Shown here piece after piece: positions 34,895 through 43,682 of a stretch of DNA of 64,000 nucleotides. The stretch's first letter is position 1. The number at the start of each line of letters is the position of its first letter. The stretch comes from Nocardia lijiangensis NBRC 108240 (GTDB taxonomy: Bacteria; Actinomycetota; Actinomycetes; Mycobacteriales; Mycobacteriaceae), in the NCBI RefSeq assembly GCF_001613045.1, contig NZ_BDBP01000049.1:1-64000 (forward strand), in the 5' to 3' direction. A model generated the notes under the pieces. It searched no databases. It was not told the origin of the DNA and saw only the letters and a list, made by a program, of their open reading frames with translations. Position numbers and translations under genes: made by a program.

Positions 34895-35947
34895 ATGTAT
34901 TTCCACGACGACTCGCTGTTCCCGGAGAACCAGGAGAAGCTGGTCATCACCGCCGCCCCCTACGGCCCCGAGTGGGAACTCGACGACTTTCGCGAGGACC
35001 TGCCGCTGACCATGGACGAGCACGTCCAGGCCGCGGTGGACTGCTACGACGCAGGGGCCACGGTGCTGCACATCCATGTGCGTGAACTCGACGGCAAGGG
35101 CTCCAAGCGGCTGTCGAAGTTCAACGAGCTGCTCGGCCGCCTGCGCGAAGCGGTGCCGGACATGATCCTGCAGGTCGGTGGCTCCATCTCCTTCGCTCCG
35201 GAAGGCGAAGGCGCGGACGCCAAGTGGCTTTCCGATGACGCCCGGCACCTGCTCGCCGAACTCGACCCGAAACCGGATCAGGTCACCATCGCCATCAACA
35301 CCAACCAGATGAACATCGTCGAGCTGATGACCGACGACGACATCGCGGGCACGTCGTTCACGCGGCCGGAGGTATACGAGGCGTACCGGGAGATGGTTGT
35401 CCCCGCCGGACCGGCTTGGGTCGAGGAACATCTGAAGCGACTGCAGGCCAATGGGATTCAGCCGCACTTCCAGCTGGCCAACATTGCGCAGCTGGAGACG
35501 GTGGAACGGTTGATCCGCCGCGGCGTGTACACGGGGCCGCTCATGGTGACCTGGGTCGGCATCGGGGGCGGCTTCGACGGGCCGAACCCCTACAACATGA
35601 TGGAGTTCATCCGCCGCGTCCCCGACGGCGCCGTCTTGACCCTCGAGACGCTCATGCGGAGCTGCCTGCCGGTCAACACCATGGCCATCGCCATGGGACT
35701 GCACGCGCGCTGCGGCAACGAGGACACCCTGTGGGGCCGCAAGGGCGAGAAGATGACCTCGGTGCAACAGGTCGAGCAGCTGGTCCGCGTCGCGGGCGAG
35801 CTGGGCCGTGCGGTCGCCACCGGCAAGGAGGCGCGCGAGATCTACCGGCTCGACGAGCGCTACGCCGACGCCGACGAAACCCTGGCCAAGATCGGATTCG
35901 CTCCCAACCGTAAGCCCGGCCAACTCGGATTCACCCACCACGCCTGA
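34895..35947 (+). CDS. Beta-keto acid cleavage enzyme (BKACE, DUF849)
   Basis: 350 residues, somewhat longer than the usual 270-310. The TIM-barrel zinc enzyme condenses a beta-keto acid with acetyl-CoA to give acetoacetate and a new acyl-CoA. The zinc histidines lie in VLHIHVRE; LQVGGSISF, IQPHFQLANIAQLETV and MVTWVGIGGG are family segments, and ATGKEAREIY is near the C-terminus. ATG at 34895 with GGAG upstream. The CoA-transferase genes downstream would activate the acetoacetate. The keto-acid substrate is unknown. Confidence 0.9.
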   Translation: MYFHDDSLFPENQEKLVITAAPYGPEWELDDFREDLPLTMDEHVQAAVDCYDAGATVLHIHVRELDGKGSKRLSKFNELLGRLREAVPDMILQVGGSISFAPEGEGADAKWLSDDARHLLAELDPKPDQVTIAINTNQMNIVELMTDDDIAGTSFTRPEVYEAYREMVVPAGPAWVEEHLKRLQANGIQPHFQLANIAQLETVERLIRRGVYTGPLMVTWVGIGGGFDGPNPYNMMEFIRRVPDGAVLTLETLMRSCLPVNTMAIAMGLHARCGNEDTLWGRKGEKMTSVQQVEQLVRVAGELGRAVATGKEAREIYRLDERYADADETLAKIGFAPNRKPGQLGFTHHA

Positions 35948-35954
35948 GCACTCC

Positions 35955-35980
35955 GGGCGATGCCACGACGGGCATCGCCC
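35955..35980 (+). terminator. Hairpin terminator after BKACE
   Basis: Perfect 10-bp stem GGGCGATGCC (35955-35964)/GGCATCGCCC (35971-35980) with a 6-base loop, 8 bp after the BKACE stop. It suggests that the MFS-to-CoA-transferase genes form a second transcript or are reduced by partial termination. Confidence 0.7.
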
Positions 35981-35986
35981 GCCCTG

Positions 35987-36034
35987 GGCCCCGGCCCGGT
36001 GGGCCTCGCGGGCCCCGGCGCGGTAGGCCTCGCG
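35987..36034. repeat. 24-bp tandem duplication in the BKACE-MFS spacer
   Basis: GGCCCCGGCCCGGTGGGCCT... at 35987-36010 repeats at 36011-36034 with two changes. It lies just after the terminator hairpin and could itself form GC-rich hairpins; it looks like a slippage duplication. Confidence 0.6.
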
Positions 36035-36101
36035 CCCTCGATTCCTTTCACAGCTCCGGTGCGCGCACACCGTCTCGCGCACCGGATTCGTAGGAGCACC
36101 A

Positions 36102-37439
36102 ATGGAGTTGCACACTACCGCCACCGGGACGGGCGGCTCGCCCGCCGCCGTCCCGGCCATGGCGGCCACCCGCACGCCGACAATCCGCCGGATTTTTCCG
36201 TGGGTCGTCTTCGCCCTGGCGTTCGGTCTGCTGCTGGCCGACTACATGTCACGACAGGTCCTCAGCGCGGTCTTCCCCTTCCTGAAAATCGAATGGGCAC
36301 TGTCGGATTCGAAGCTGGCCTCGCTGAGCAGCATCGTGGCGCTCATGGTCGGTCTGCTGACGCTGCCGCTCTCGCTGCTGGCCGATCGGTGGGGCCGGGT
36401 ACGCAGCCTGGTTCTGATGGCAGTCCTCTGGAGCGCAGCCACCCTGGTGTGCGCGACCGCCACCGGTTACGAACAGATGCTCGGCGCTCGGTTCCTGGTC
36501 GGGGTCGGTGAGGCCGCCTACGGCAGCGTCGGCATCGCGGTGGTGCTCAGCGTCTTCGCGCCCCACGTGCACGCCGCGCTGAGCGGGGCGTTCATGGCGG
36601 GCGGCTCATTCGGTTCGGTCCTCGGCGTCGCCGCCGGTGGCGTCATCGCCGTCCAGTTCGGCTGGCGGTGGGCCTTCGCCGCCATGGCCGTATTCGGCCT
36701 GATCCTGGCCGTGCTCTTCCGCACCGTCATCAGCGACGCGAAGCTGGCTCGGCACGCCACCGACCCGGCACCGGCGAGGCGCGAGGACGGTGGCGGGTTT
36801 CGCGCGCCGGTCTCGACGCTGTTCACGAACCCGGCGGTGCTCTGCGCCTACCTCGGCAGCGCCTTGCAGATCTTCACCGCCGCGGTGCTGCTGTCGTGGA
36901 TGCCGAGTTTCTTCCATCGCTACTACGATCTGGCGCCGGACAAAGCGGGCGCATTCGCCTCGATATTCGTGCTTCTCGTCGGCGTGGGCATGGTCGTCTG
37001 CGGGATGATCACCGACCGCGCCGGCCGCGCCGATATGTCCCGCAAATGGACGACCGCGATCGTGTTCTGCCTGGTCTCGCTCCTGTGCCTGACCGTCGGC
37101 TTCGGCCTGGACAACGGTGCGTCGCAACTGGTTCTGATCGGCATCGGGGCATTCTTCTCCGGCGGATCGTCCGGGCCTGCCGCGGCCATGGTCGCCAGTC
37201 TCACCCACTCCTCCGTGCGCGCCTCGGCCTTCGGGACGCTCACCCTGGCCAACAGCCTGCTCGGCCTGGCCCTCGGCCCGTTCGTCGTCGGCGTGCTCGC
37301 CGACCACATCGGACTCAGCGGGGCGCTGCGGCTGGCGCCGCTGACCTACCTCGTCGCCATCGCGGCGCTGATTCTCGGCAAGCGCTGCTACCCGTCCGGG
37401 TTGCGGAAGCTCGCTGCACTGAATCCCGCCGCCTCATAA
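36102..37439 (+). CDS. MFS transporter (organic-acid type)
   Basis: 445 residues with 12 predicted membrane spans. The loop 2-3 signature appears as SLLADRWGRVRSL, followed by ARFLVGVGEAAYGSVGIAV. The cytosolic N-terminus is about 25 residues. The ATG at 36102 has GGAG at a good distance. Its location between BKACE and the CoA-transferase makes it the likely importer of the pathway's organic acid. Confidence 0.88.
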   Translation: MELHTTATGTGGSPAAVPAMAATRTPTIRRIFPWVVFALAFGLLLADYMSRQVLSAVFPFLKIEWALSDSKLASLSSIVALMVGLLTLPLSLLADRWGRVRSLVLMAVLWSAATLVCATATGYEQMLGARFLVGVGEAAYGSVGIAVVLSVFAPHVHAALSGAFMAGGSFGSVLGVAAGGVIAVQFGWRWAFAAMAVFGLILAVLFRTVISDAKLARHATDPAPARREDGGGFRAPVSTLFTNPAVLCAYLGSALQIFTAAVLLSWMPSFFHRYYDLAPDKAGAFASIFVLLVGVGMVVCGMITDRAGRADMSRKWTTAIVFCLVSLLCLTVGFGLDNGASQLVLIGIGAFFSGGSSGPAAAMVASLTHSSVRASAFGTLTLANSLLGLALGPFVVGVLADHIGLSGALRLAPLTYLVAIAALILGKRCYPSGLRKLAALNPAAS

Positions 37440-37468
37440 CAGTTCTCGAAAGGATGCGCCGCAACACC

Positions 37469-38071
37469 ATGAGCAGCATCATCGAACCCACTGTCGTCAT
37501 CGTGCCCGGCATGCGCGACCACGTGGCCGAGCATTGGCAGACCCTGCTCGCCGACCGGCTCGATCGGGTGCGCACGGTACCGGCGCTGGAACACAACCGG
37601 CTCAGCCGGACGGCGCAGGTCGCCGCACTCGATGCCGTGCTCGGCGGCATCGACGGCCCCGCGGTGCTCGTCGCACACAGCGCGGGCGTCATGACCACCG
37701 TGCACTGGGCCCAGCAGGCGGGCGGGCCGGTGCGGGGAGCACTGCTGGTCACCCCACCCGACTTCGAAACGCCCCTGCCGCAAGACTATCCGTCGATCGA
37801 AGAACTCGACACGCACGGCTGGACTCCCATTCCATGGCGGCGGCTGCCGTTCCCGAGCATCGTGGCCGCCAGCACCACCGACCCGCTCGCCGGGTTCCGG
37901 CGCGCGGCGGCGATGGCCGAGGCATGGGGCAGCCGCCTGGTCGACCTCGGCGATGTCGGCCACCTCAATCCCGCCTCCGGGTACGGCTACTGGCCGCGTG
38001 CGGAGGAACTCCTGCGAGAACTGCTCGACATGACCGCCCGGACGGCGACCGGAGCAGAGGCCTGCCGATGA
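37469..38071 (+). CDS. Small serine hydrolase, RBBP9/YdeN family
   Basis: 200 residues from the ATG at 37469 (MSSIIEPTVVIVPG); an ATG at 37454 would place its ribosome site too close. The RBBP9 hallmarks are VVIVPGMRDHVAEHWQ, the nucleophile elbow VLVAHSAGVMTTVHW and the C-terminal histidine in DVGHLNPASGYGYWP. It could hydrolyse an acyl-CoA or ester intermediate of the surrounding pathway. The stop overlaps the CoA-transferase start by 4 bp. Confidence 0.85.
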   Translation: MSSIIEPTVVIVPGMRDHVAEHWQTLLADRLDRVRTVPALEHNRLSRTAQVAALDAVLGGIDGPAVLVAHSAGVMTTVHWAQQAGGPVRGALLVTPPDFETPLPQDYPSIEELDTHGWTPIPWRRLPFPSIVAASTTDPLAGFRRAAAMAEAWGSRLVDLGDVGHLNPASGYGYWPRAEELLRELLDMTARTATGAEACR

Positions 38072-38832
38072 GCAAGATCTTCGATTCGGCGGCCGACGCC
38101 GTCGCCGATATCGCGTCCGGCGCGTCGCTGGCCGTCGGGGGATTCGGATTGTGTGGCATCCCGGACGCGCTCGTCGCCGCTGTCGCCGCGGGCGCCGCCA
38201 CCGATCTGGAGGTGTTCTCCAACAACTGCGGCACGGACGGGCACGGCCTGGGAATCCTGCTCGCAGCCAAGCGAATTCGCCGCATCACCGCCTCCTATGT
38301 GGGCGAGAACAGCGAATTCGCCCGTCAATACCTCGCAGGCGAGCTCGAGGTCGAGCTGACGCCGCAGGGCACCCTCGCCGAGAAACTGCGCGCGGGAGGA
38401 GCGGGAATCCCGGCCTTCTTCACACCTGCCGGGGTCGGTACGCCCGTCGCCGAAGGCGGGCTGCCCTGGCGTTACGGTCCGGGTGGTGCGGTGCTGATCG
38501 CCTCGCCACCCAAGGAGGTCCGCACCTTCGGCGGCGGCTGGGGCCACCGGCGCTTCGTACTCGAGGAAGCCATTGCGACCGATTTCGCGCTGGTGCACGC
38601 GGTCGTCGGCGATACCGACGGCAACCTGGTGTTCGACAAGTCGGCACGCAACTTCAATCCGCTGGCGGCCACGGCCGGTCGCATCTGTATCGCACAGGTC
38701 GAAAATCTCGTCCCCGCAGGCGATCTCGACGCCGCGCAGATCCACCTGCCCGGCATCTTCGTCGATCGCATCGTGCACACCGGGACACAGATCAAACAGA
38801 TCGAGAAGTACACCGTCGCCCAGGAGAACTGA
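38068..38832 (+). CDS. scoA: 3-oxoacid CoA-transferase, subunit A
   Basis: 254 residues. It begins MSKIFDSAADAVADIASGASLAVGGFGLCGIPDALV, the typical opening of the SCOT A subunit. The RNFNPLAATAGRICIAQVENLV region and the C-terminal IDRIVHTG-like VDRIVHTGTQIKQIEKYT follow. With subunit B it moves CoA from succinyl-CoA to acetoacetate (or another 3-oxoacid), forming acetoacetyl-CoA. This fits directly with the acetoacetate made by BKACE. Translationally coupled to the hydrolase gene. Confidence 0.93.
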   Translation: MSKIFDSAADAVADIASGASLAVGGFGLCGIPDALVAAVAAGAATDLEVFSNNCGTDGHGLGILLAAKRIRRITASYVGENSEFARQYLAGELEVELTPQGTLAEKLRAGGAGIPAFFTPAGVGTPVAEGGLPWRYGPGGAVLIASPPKEVRTFGGGWGHRRFVLEEAIATDFALVHAVVGDTDGNLVFDKSARNFNPLAATAGRICIAQVENLVPAGDLDAAQIHLPGIFVDRIVHTGTQIKQIEKYTVAQEN

Positions 38833-38833
38833 C

Positions 38834-39490
<657 letters not shown>

Positions 39491-39574
39491 CGAATCCAGC
39501 AGTTCGCGCTGCCCATGACCGCCAGCGGCAAGGTCCTCAAACGTGAACTCGCACAAGTCGATTCACCAACCTGA
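39491..39574 (+). pseudogene. C-terminal remnant of an acyl-CoA/AMP ligase gene
   Basis: Directly after the scoB stop, 27 codons read RIQQFALPMTASGKVLKREL and then AQVDSPT before a stop. P-x-T-x-x-G-K-x-x-K-R-x-L is the A10 motif with the catalytic lysine found at the very end of acyl-CoA synthetases. No start codon or upstream body exists, so most of the gene has been deleted. It probably was the next gene of the catabolic operon. Confidence 0.75.
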
Positions 39575-39605
39575 CCCACACTCACCAACGGAGATGAGGA
39601 AATCC

Positions 39606-40370
39606 ATGAAGATGAGGACAACGGCAGTGACGGCGGCGCTGGCCGCCACTGCCGTGACGGTCGCGGCGGCGACCGCGCAGGCCGCACCCGCGACCGGCGA
39701 GGAACCCGGTGGCGTGCACTACGAAGTCACCCGGCAAGGGGACTCCGCCGTCGTGGCGGTCAGTGGTGGCACGCTGCGCCACGACGACCAGCAACTCGTG
39801 CTGTTCGACCACACCGACAAGCCGGTCGCCGCGATCCCGCTGACCTACCGAGTCGACGACACCGCCTACCCCATCACCGCCGAAATCGACGGCACCACCG
39901 CGACCCTGACACCCTCGCGCGACCACGGACAACCCGTCACACCCGTGGCCGCCACCGACATCGTCACCGTCGAACAAGCCGCCACCCAGGTCGCCGAATC
40001 CTTCACCCCCCGCGACGCCCAAGCACTGGGCGTCTTCGCCCAACGCGCCGCCATCGGCGCCGCGGTCAGCGCCGTACTCGGCGCGGTCATCGGCGCCGGA
40101 ATCGGCTGCCTGGTCGGCGGCGCCGCCGGAGCCGTCGTCTCCAGCCCCGTCATCGCACTGCTGCTGCCCTTCGTCGGCGCCACCGTCGCAGGCTGCGTAC
40201 TCGGCATGGCCACCCTCGGCGCGGTCGGAACCATGGCCGGAGTCGTCCTCGCCGGAGGACCCATCACCCTGTTCTCCGCCATCCAATACTTCTCCACCAT
40301 CCTCACCCCCTGCCCACCCGAACTCCCCTCCTGCAAAGACCCCGCACAACCCGCCCCACCCGCGAAATAG
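39606..40370 (+). CDS. Secreted hypothetical protein with glycine-rich hydrophobic domain
   Basis: 254 residues from the ATG at 39606, which has GAGGAA 6 bp upstream. Residues 1-27 are a Sec signal peptide ending in AQA|AP. A beta-rich part (30-115, VTRQGDSAVVAVSGGTL and LFDHTDKPVAAIPLTYRVDD) precedes a glycine/alanine-zipper segment (about 145-230, GAAVSAVLGAVIGAGIGCLVGGAAGAVV) long enough to span or insert in a membrane. The tail is proline-rich. This layout is common in Nocardia secreted proteins; the function is unknown. Confidence 0.75.
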   Translation: MKMRTTAVTAALAATAVTVAAATAQAAPATGEEPGGVHYEVTRQGDSAVVAVSGGTLRHDDQQLVLFDHTDKPVAAIPLTYRVDDTAYPITAEIDGTTATLTPSRDHGQPVTPVAATDIVTVEQAATQVAESFTPRDAQALGVFAQRAAIGAAVSAVLGAVIGAGIGCLVGGAAGAVVSSPVIALLLPFVGATVAGCVLGMATLGAVGTMAGVVLAGGPITLFSAIQYFSTILTPCPPELPSCKDPAQPAPPAK

Positions 40371-40425
40371 CCGACAGGGCACGCGCGCCCGGGGCAACCC
40401 GCCCGCGAAGTAGCCGCTACCGATA

Positions 40426-40462
40426 CCGCGCGCCCGGGGGCTACCCGCATCCGGGCGCGCGG
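40426..40462 (+). terminator. Strong GC hairpin terminator
   Basis: A 12-bp perfect stem, CCGCGCGCCCGG (40426-40437) and CCGGGCGCGCGG (40451-40462), with a 13-base loop, 56 bp after the secreted-protein stop. The preceding 50 bp carry a partial copy of the same GC-rich sequence. No T-run. Confidence 0.65.
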
Positions 40463-40477
40463 CCCGCGCACCGCGTC

Positions 40478-40730
40478 GTGGGTCGGCGTGTATGGGCCCG
40501 GGCTCGCGCTGGCGCCGTCGCGGTCCTTGCCGCCTCGACACTGGGGCGATGGCTCCCCGCGATGAGGCACTCGTGGCGGCGATCATCGGCGGCGCAGTCG
40601 CGGCGAGCATCATCCCGCTACCGCAGCGCGTCCAGCGGATTGCAGTTCTGCTTCATGCGCATCGGTGTCGCACTGCTGGGCCTGCAAGTGACCTCCACCG
40701 ACATCCTCGAGTACTCCTGGCCTGATCTCT
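40478..40730 (+). pseudogene. Frameshifted N-terminal fragment of a YeiH-family (putative sulfate exporter) gene
   Basis: In one frame AGAVAVLAASTLGRWLP (about 40508-40558) resembles the first YeiH helix. The next frame gives DEALVAAIIGGAVAASIIPLP (about 40561-40623), and the first frame resumes with SGLQFCFMRIGVALLGLQVT and STDILEYSWP (about 40634-40723), very like the conserved FSxxRLLRIGVALLGLQ stretch of YeiH. Two compensating frameshifts and the loss of the remaining 250 residues show a dead gene. Recognised from memory of the family, so the name is moderately sure. Confidence 0.55.
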
Positions 40731-40873
40731 GTCCGCTGTGCAGCCGTGGAAGACCGCGTCGCCGGAGTTGGTCGCACTTAGGTTGGGTAGGTGAGTTCAG
40801 CGCGCGGAGTGGTCGTTCTCGTCCTGCCCGAGAGTGCTCGAAGCAAGCCGTGCAGTGAGGGCAGACGCAGTCC

Positions 40874-41755
40874 CTAGTCTTCGCCGAGTGCCTGTGTCCG
40901 GGCGCTGAACGAACGACCGAGCCCGGCCACCTCGGCGTCCATCTCCGGCAGCCATGCCGGGGTGGTCTTGCCGCTCGCGCGTTCGGCGAGCGGCGTCTGG
41001 AGCAGTGGCCGCAGCCAGCGCAGCATGCCGACCCAAGCGGGCACGTTGATCCGCCTGGCGCGCCGCGCGATTCCCCGCTCGAACTTGGCGCCGCACTTCT
41101 GCACCGAGGTCGTCTTTCGGATCGGGCCCGGCAGTGCGGCGAGGCCTCGCGCGACCGCGGGCAGGTCGGTGAAGCTCTCCTGCACGAGCGGGGTGTCGAT
41201 CCACGACATGTGCGCGGACCCGACGTCGACGCCGTGGTGCGCGACCTCGAGCCGCAGCGCGTTCGCGAAGTGCTCGACCCCGGCCTTGGTGGCGTCGTAG
41301 GCCGCCATCCCCGGCATCGCCAGGTAGGCCGCGAGGGAGGAGACGATCAGCACGTACCCGCGACGCTCGATGACCGAGGGCAGGGCGGCGCGGACGGTGT
41401 GGAAGCAACCGACGAGGTTGACATCGATCACCCGCCGGAAGGCGGCGGGGTCCACCCCCAGGACCGACCCGTAGCTGGCGATGCCCGCGTTGGCCACGAC
41501 GATATCGATGCCGCCGAACCTCTCGACCCCTTGTGCGACCGCGGCCTGGATCGCGGCGAGATCGCGCACGTCGGCTGGGACCGCGACAACGTATTCGTCG
41601 CCGCCCAGTTCCATTGCGAGTTCCCGCAGCGGGGGCGGGTCGACATCGATGAGCACTAAATACGCACCTTGCGCGCGCAGCCGCCGGGCGACTTCAGCGC
41701 CGATGCCGCGCGCGCCGCCGGTGATGAGTACGACCTTCCCGGTGAAGGCGGTCAT
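40874..41755 (-). CDS. Short-chain dehydrogenase/reductase (SDR)
   Basis: 293 residues. The cofactor motif is TGGARGIG (12-19), the NAG motif VANAG (about 87-91), and the catalytic residues are Ser140, Tyr153 and Lys157 (IVSSL and YDATKAG). The C-terminal extension of about 90 residues (AKFERGIARRARRINVPAWVGMLRWLRPLLQTP) is like mycobacterial SDRs that work on lipids or steroids. Its substrate is unknown. It stands alone, with 70 bp to the saccharopine-dehydrogenase-like gene on the same strand. Confidence 0.9.
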   Translation of the reverse strand: MTAFTGKVVLITGGARGIGAEVARRLRAQGAYLVLIDVDPPPLRELAMELGGDEYVVAVPADVRDLAAIQAAVAQGVERFGGIDIVVANAGIASYGSVLGVDPAAFRRVIDVNLVGCFHTVRAALPSVIERRGYVLIVSSLAAYLAMPGMAAYDATKAGVEHFANALRLEVAHHGVDVGSAHMSWIDTPLVQESFTDLPAVARGLAALPGPIRKTTSVQKCGAKFERGIARRARRINVPAWVGMLRWLRPLLQTPLAERASGKTTPAWLPEMDAEVAGLGRSFSARTQALGED

Positions 41756-41825
41756 GGACCTAGTCTAAGTGGCGGTTCGTTCGGGTTGGCGGTATTCGGC
41801 AGCCACAGAGGACGCGGGGCTCGGA

Positions 41826-43076
41826 TCATCCACGGTGCACCCTTCGGTCGCGTTTGCCGTTGTCGACGAGGGCGGCGCTGGGCGCTTGTTCGACGCTGAC
41901 CACATGCTGGGAAGGCTCCAGACCGATGCGGATGCCGAGGTCGGTGAAGAAGCGGTCGGGGTCGATGATCGCTTCCGGTGGATGGACCCCCGGCCTGCGT
42001 GCCGTGGCGTCGAGGAGCTGGGCCAAGCCCAGCGCCAGGGGGACGCCGGTGAACCGGGCCATATCGGCGGTGAATCGGGCGATTTCGGCGGTGTCGGTGA
42101 GATGGGCGAGGACCGTGCGGTGTTCGTCGCCTGCGCTGCCGGTGACCGCGGCGAAGAACGGCGGCAAGGTGCCGTGGGAGCCTAACGTCGTAGCGCGTGG
42201 CATGGCTCGGAGCGTCCGCCGCAAGCTGGGTTCGGCCAGCTCCCTCGCCGCGGATTCGTTGGTGAGTCTGCCCTTGTCGATGTCGGTGCGCAGCACATCC
42301 AGGTAGGCCGCGGTGCCCGGCGTGACGACCATGAGGTTCGCGGCGTCCCCGGAGGGCGCGAGGGATCGGTGCAGGGTGACCGGTTCGGGGTGCCCCACGG
42401 TGTAGGCGGTGCCGCGGCGCCGGCCGGGTAAGGCCAAGGTGACCGCACGCAAGGGCGCTTCCTCGGTCAGGCGGCCGTCGCGGACGACGGTGATGGCGCC
42501 GCTGATCTGCTGCATCCAGTGCACCGCGGCAGCCGATGGTTCGCCTCCCGCGCCCAGTGTTTCGGCGGCGTCGAGCGCCTCGGGGACGTCGACGGGCCAT
42601 GCGGTGTAAGCGTTTTCGACGCGATCGAGGTCGCGGGCGGCTCGGGCCGCGAGCAGGTTGCTCACCCCTGGGCTGGCGCCCATGCCGATGATCGCGCACA
42701 CCCCGGCGTCGCGGGCGGCGGCGTCGAGTTCGAGCATCCGCACCGTCGGCTCCCAGTCGTCACAGATGTCGAGATAGTGCGTCCGCGTCCGGATCGCCGC
42801 CGCCAGTATCGACAAGCCGAAGCGGTAATACGGCCCGACCGTATTGAGCACCACGTCGGCATCGCGCAGCGCGCCGCGCAGATCATCGGACTCGGTCACG
42901 TCCACTCGGCGCGCGCGGACTACAGCACCGTGTCCGGCCGAAGCCTCGGCCAGCGCGTGCGCCGCGGCGAGGTCGCGATCGGCCACCACGACTTCGGTCA
43001 CGGCGGGCAGGGTGACGGCAGCTCGGACGGCCGCCGCTCCCATTGCCCCGGACCCGCCCAGTGCGAGAACTCGCAT
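41826..43076 (-). CDS. Saccharopine dehydrogenase-like NAD(P)-binding protein
   Basis: 416 residues from the ATG at 43076, which has a strong GAAGGAGG site; the open frame further upstream is not coding. The N-terminus is a Rossmann fold (MRVLALGGSGAMGAAAVRA) and DVVLNTVGPYYRFGLSILAAAIRTRTHYLDICDDW is the saccharopine-dehydrogenase NADP domain signature. The C-terminal region is long and includes PDRFFTDLGIRIGLEPS. Possible activities include amino acid dehydrogenases or trans-acting enoyl reductases; not resolved. It is divergent from a small membrane protein with a shared motif near PaaX. Confidence 0.85.
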   Translation of the reverse strand: MRVLALGGSGAMGAAAVRAAVTLPAVTEVVVADRDLAAAHALAEASAGHGAVVRARRVDVTESDDLRGALRDADVVLNTVGPYYRFGLSILAAAIRTRTHYLDICDDWEPTVRMLELDAAARDAGVCAIIGMGASPGVSNLLAARAARDLDRVENAYTAWPVDVPEALDAAETLGAGGEPSAAAVHWMQQISGAITVVRDGRLTEEAPLRAVTLALPGRRRGTAYTVGHPEPVTLHRSLAPSGDAANLMVVTPGTAAYLDVLRTDIDKGRLTNESAARELAEPSLRRTLRAMPRATTLGSHGTLPPFFAAVTGSAGDEHRTVLAHLTDTAEIARFTADMARFTGVPLALGLAQLLDATARRPGVHPPEAIIDPDRFFTDLGIRIGLEPSQHVVSVEQAPSAALVDNGKRDRRVHRG

Positions 43077-43117
43077 GGCGCCTCCTTCGATCAGAATGCA
43101 AACGCTCGTCTTTAATA

Positions 43118-43126
43118 CGAACGAAT
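43118..43126. promoter_or_regulatory. Motif CGAACGAAT in the divergent region, possible PaaX site
   Basis: This 9-mer is the exact reverse complement of ATTCGTTCG at 44556-44564 in front of the PaaX-family gene. Flanking bases (CTACATTCGTTCGTATT versus GACTATTCGTTCGATTC) agree partly. Shared site for one regulator is an inference. Confidence 0.35.
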
Positions 43127-43166
43127 GTAGCATGATCGCATTCGGTCTCGCCCCACGGAGGAACAT

Positions 43167-43682
43167 ATGGGTGCCCGTCTCGCGGCCGGTCGGTTCGAAG
43201 ATCCCTGCGGCGCACACGATCCCGGCCCGTCGCAGCCGATCCGCAGGCTTGTCGCACGGGAAGCGTGGGGCGGCATCGTCATCGGTTCGGTGACGCTGCC
43301 CTTCACGACCCCGGCCGCCGCGGCGGTACCGGACTGGGTGCAGCTGCTCGGGCTGGCCACGCTGCTGGGCGCACTGATACTGAGGCTGCGCTGCTGGCGT
43401 GAGCTGATCGCACAGGGACTGAGGCGGTCGGGAATACCGGCTTCGGTCCGGCTGCACGAGCAGGTGCGAGGCGAACGCCTGGTTCGCCTCGGCACTTTCG
43501 CGGTCGGAGGTGCAACCGTGGCACTGCTGCCGATTCCACCCACCTGGGTGAGGTTCTGGTTCGCACTCGGGCTCGCGACCGTTGCCCTGGCGGTGATGTC
43601 GCTGGTCGCCCAGCAGTGGGAGACGACTACGGTTGCGCACCGCCGGGCGCTCGGCCCGCGTCCTCGACCACGTCTCCGATGA
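43167..43682 (+). CDS. Small membrane protein of unknown function
   Basis: 171 residues; the ATG at 43167 follows a clear CGGAGGAAC. Four hydrophobic segments: EAWGGIVIGSVTLPF, WVQLLGLATLLGALILRL, LVRLGTFAVGGATVALLPI and VRFWFALGLATVALAVMSLV. The linking loops carry many arginines, placing them in the cytosol. No family recognised. The 3' end overlaps the convergent PaaX-family gene by 56 bp. Confidence 0.65.
   Translation: MGARLAAGRFEDPCGAHDPGPSQPIRRLVAREAWGGIVIGSVTLPFTTPAAAAVPDWVQLLGLATLLGALILRLRCWRELIAQGLRRSGIPASVRLHEQVRGERLVRLGTFAVGGATVALLPIPPTWVRFWFALGLATVALAVMSLVAQQWETTTVAHRRALGPRPRPRLR

Noticed and set aside
33821..36175. 784-residue minus-strand open frame across the dioxygenase and BKACE
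   Set aside because: Both genes on the plus strand have complete catalytic motifs; the antisense frame has none.
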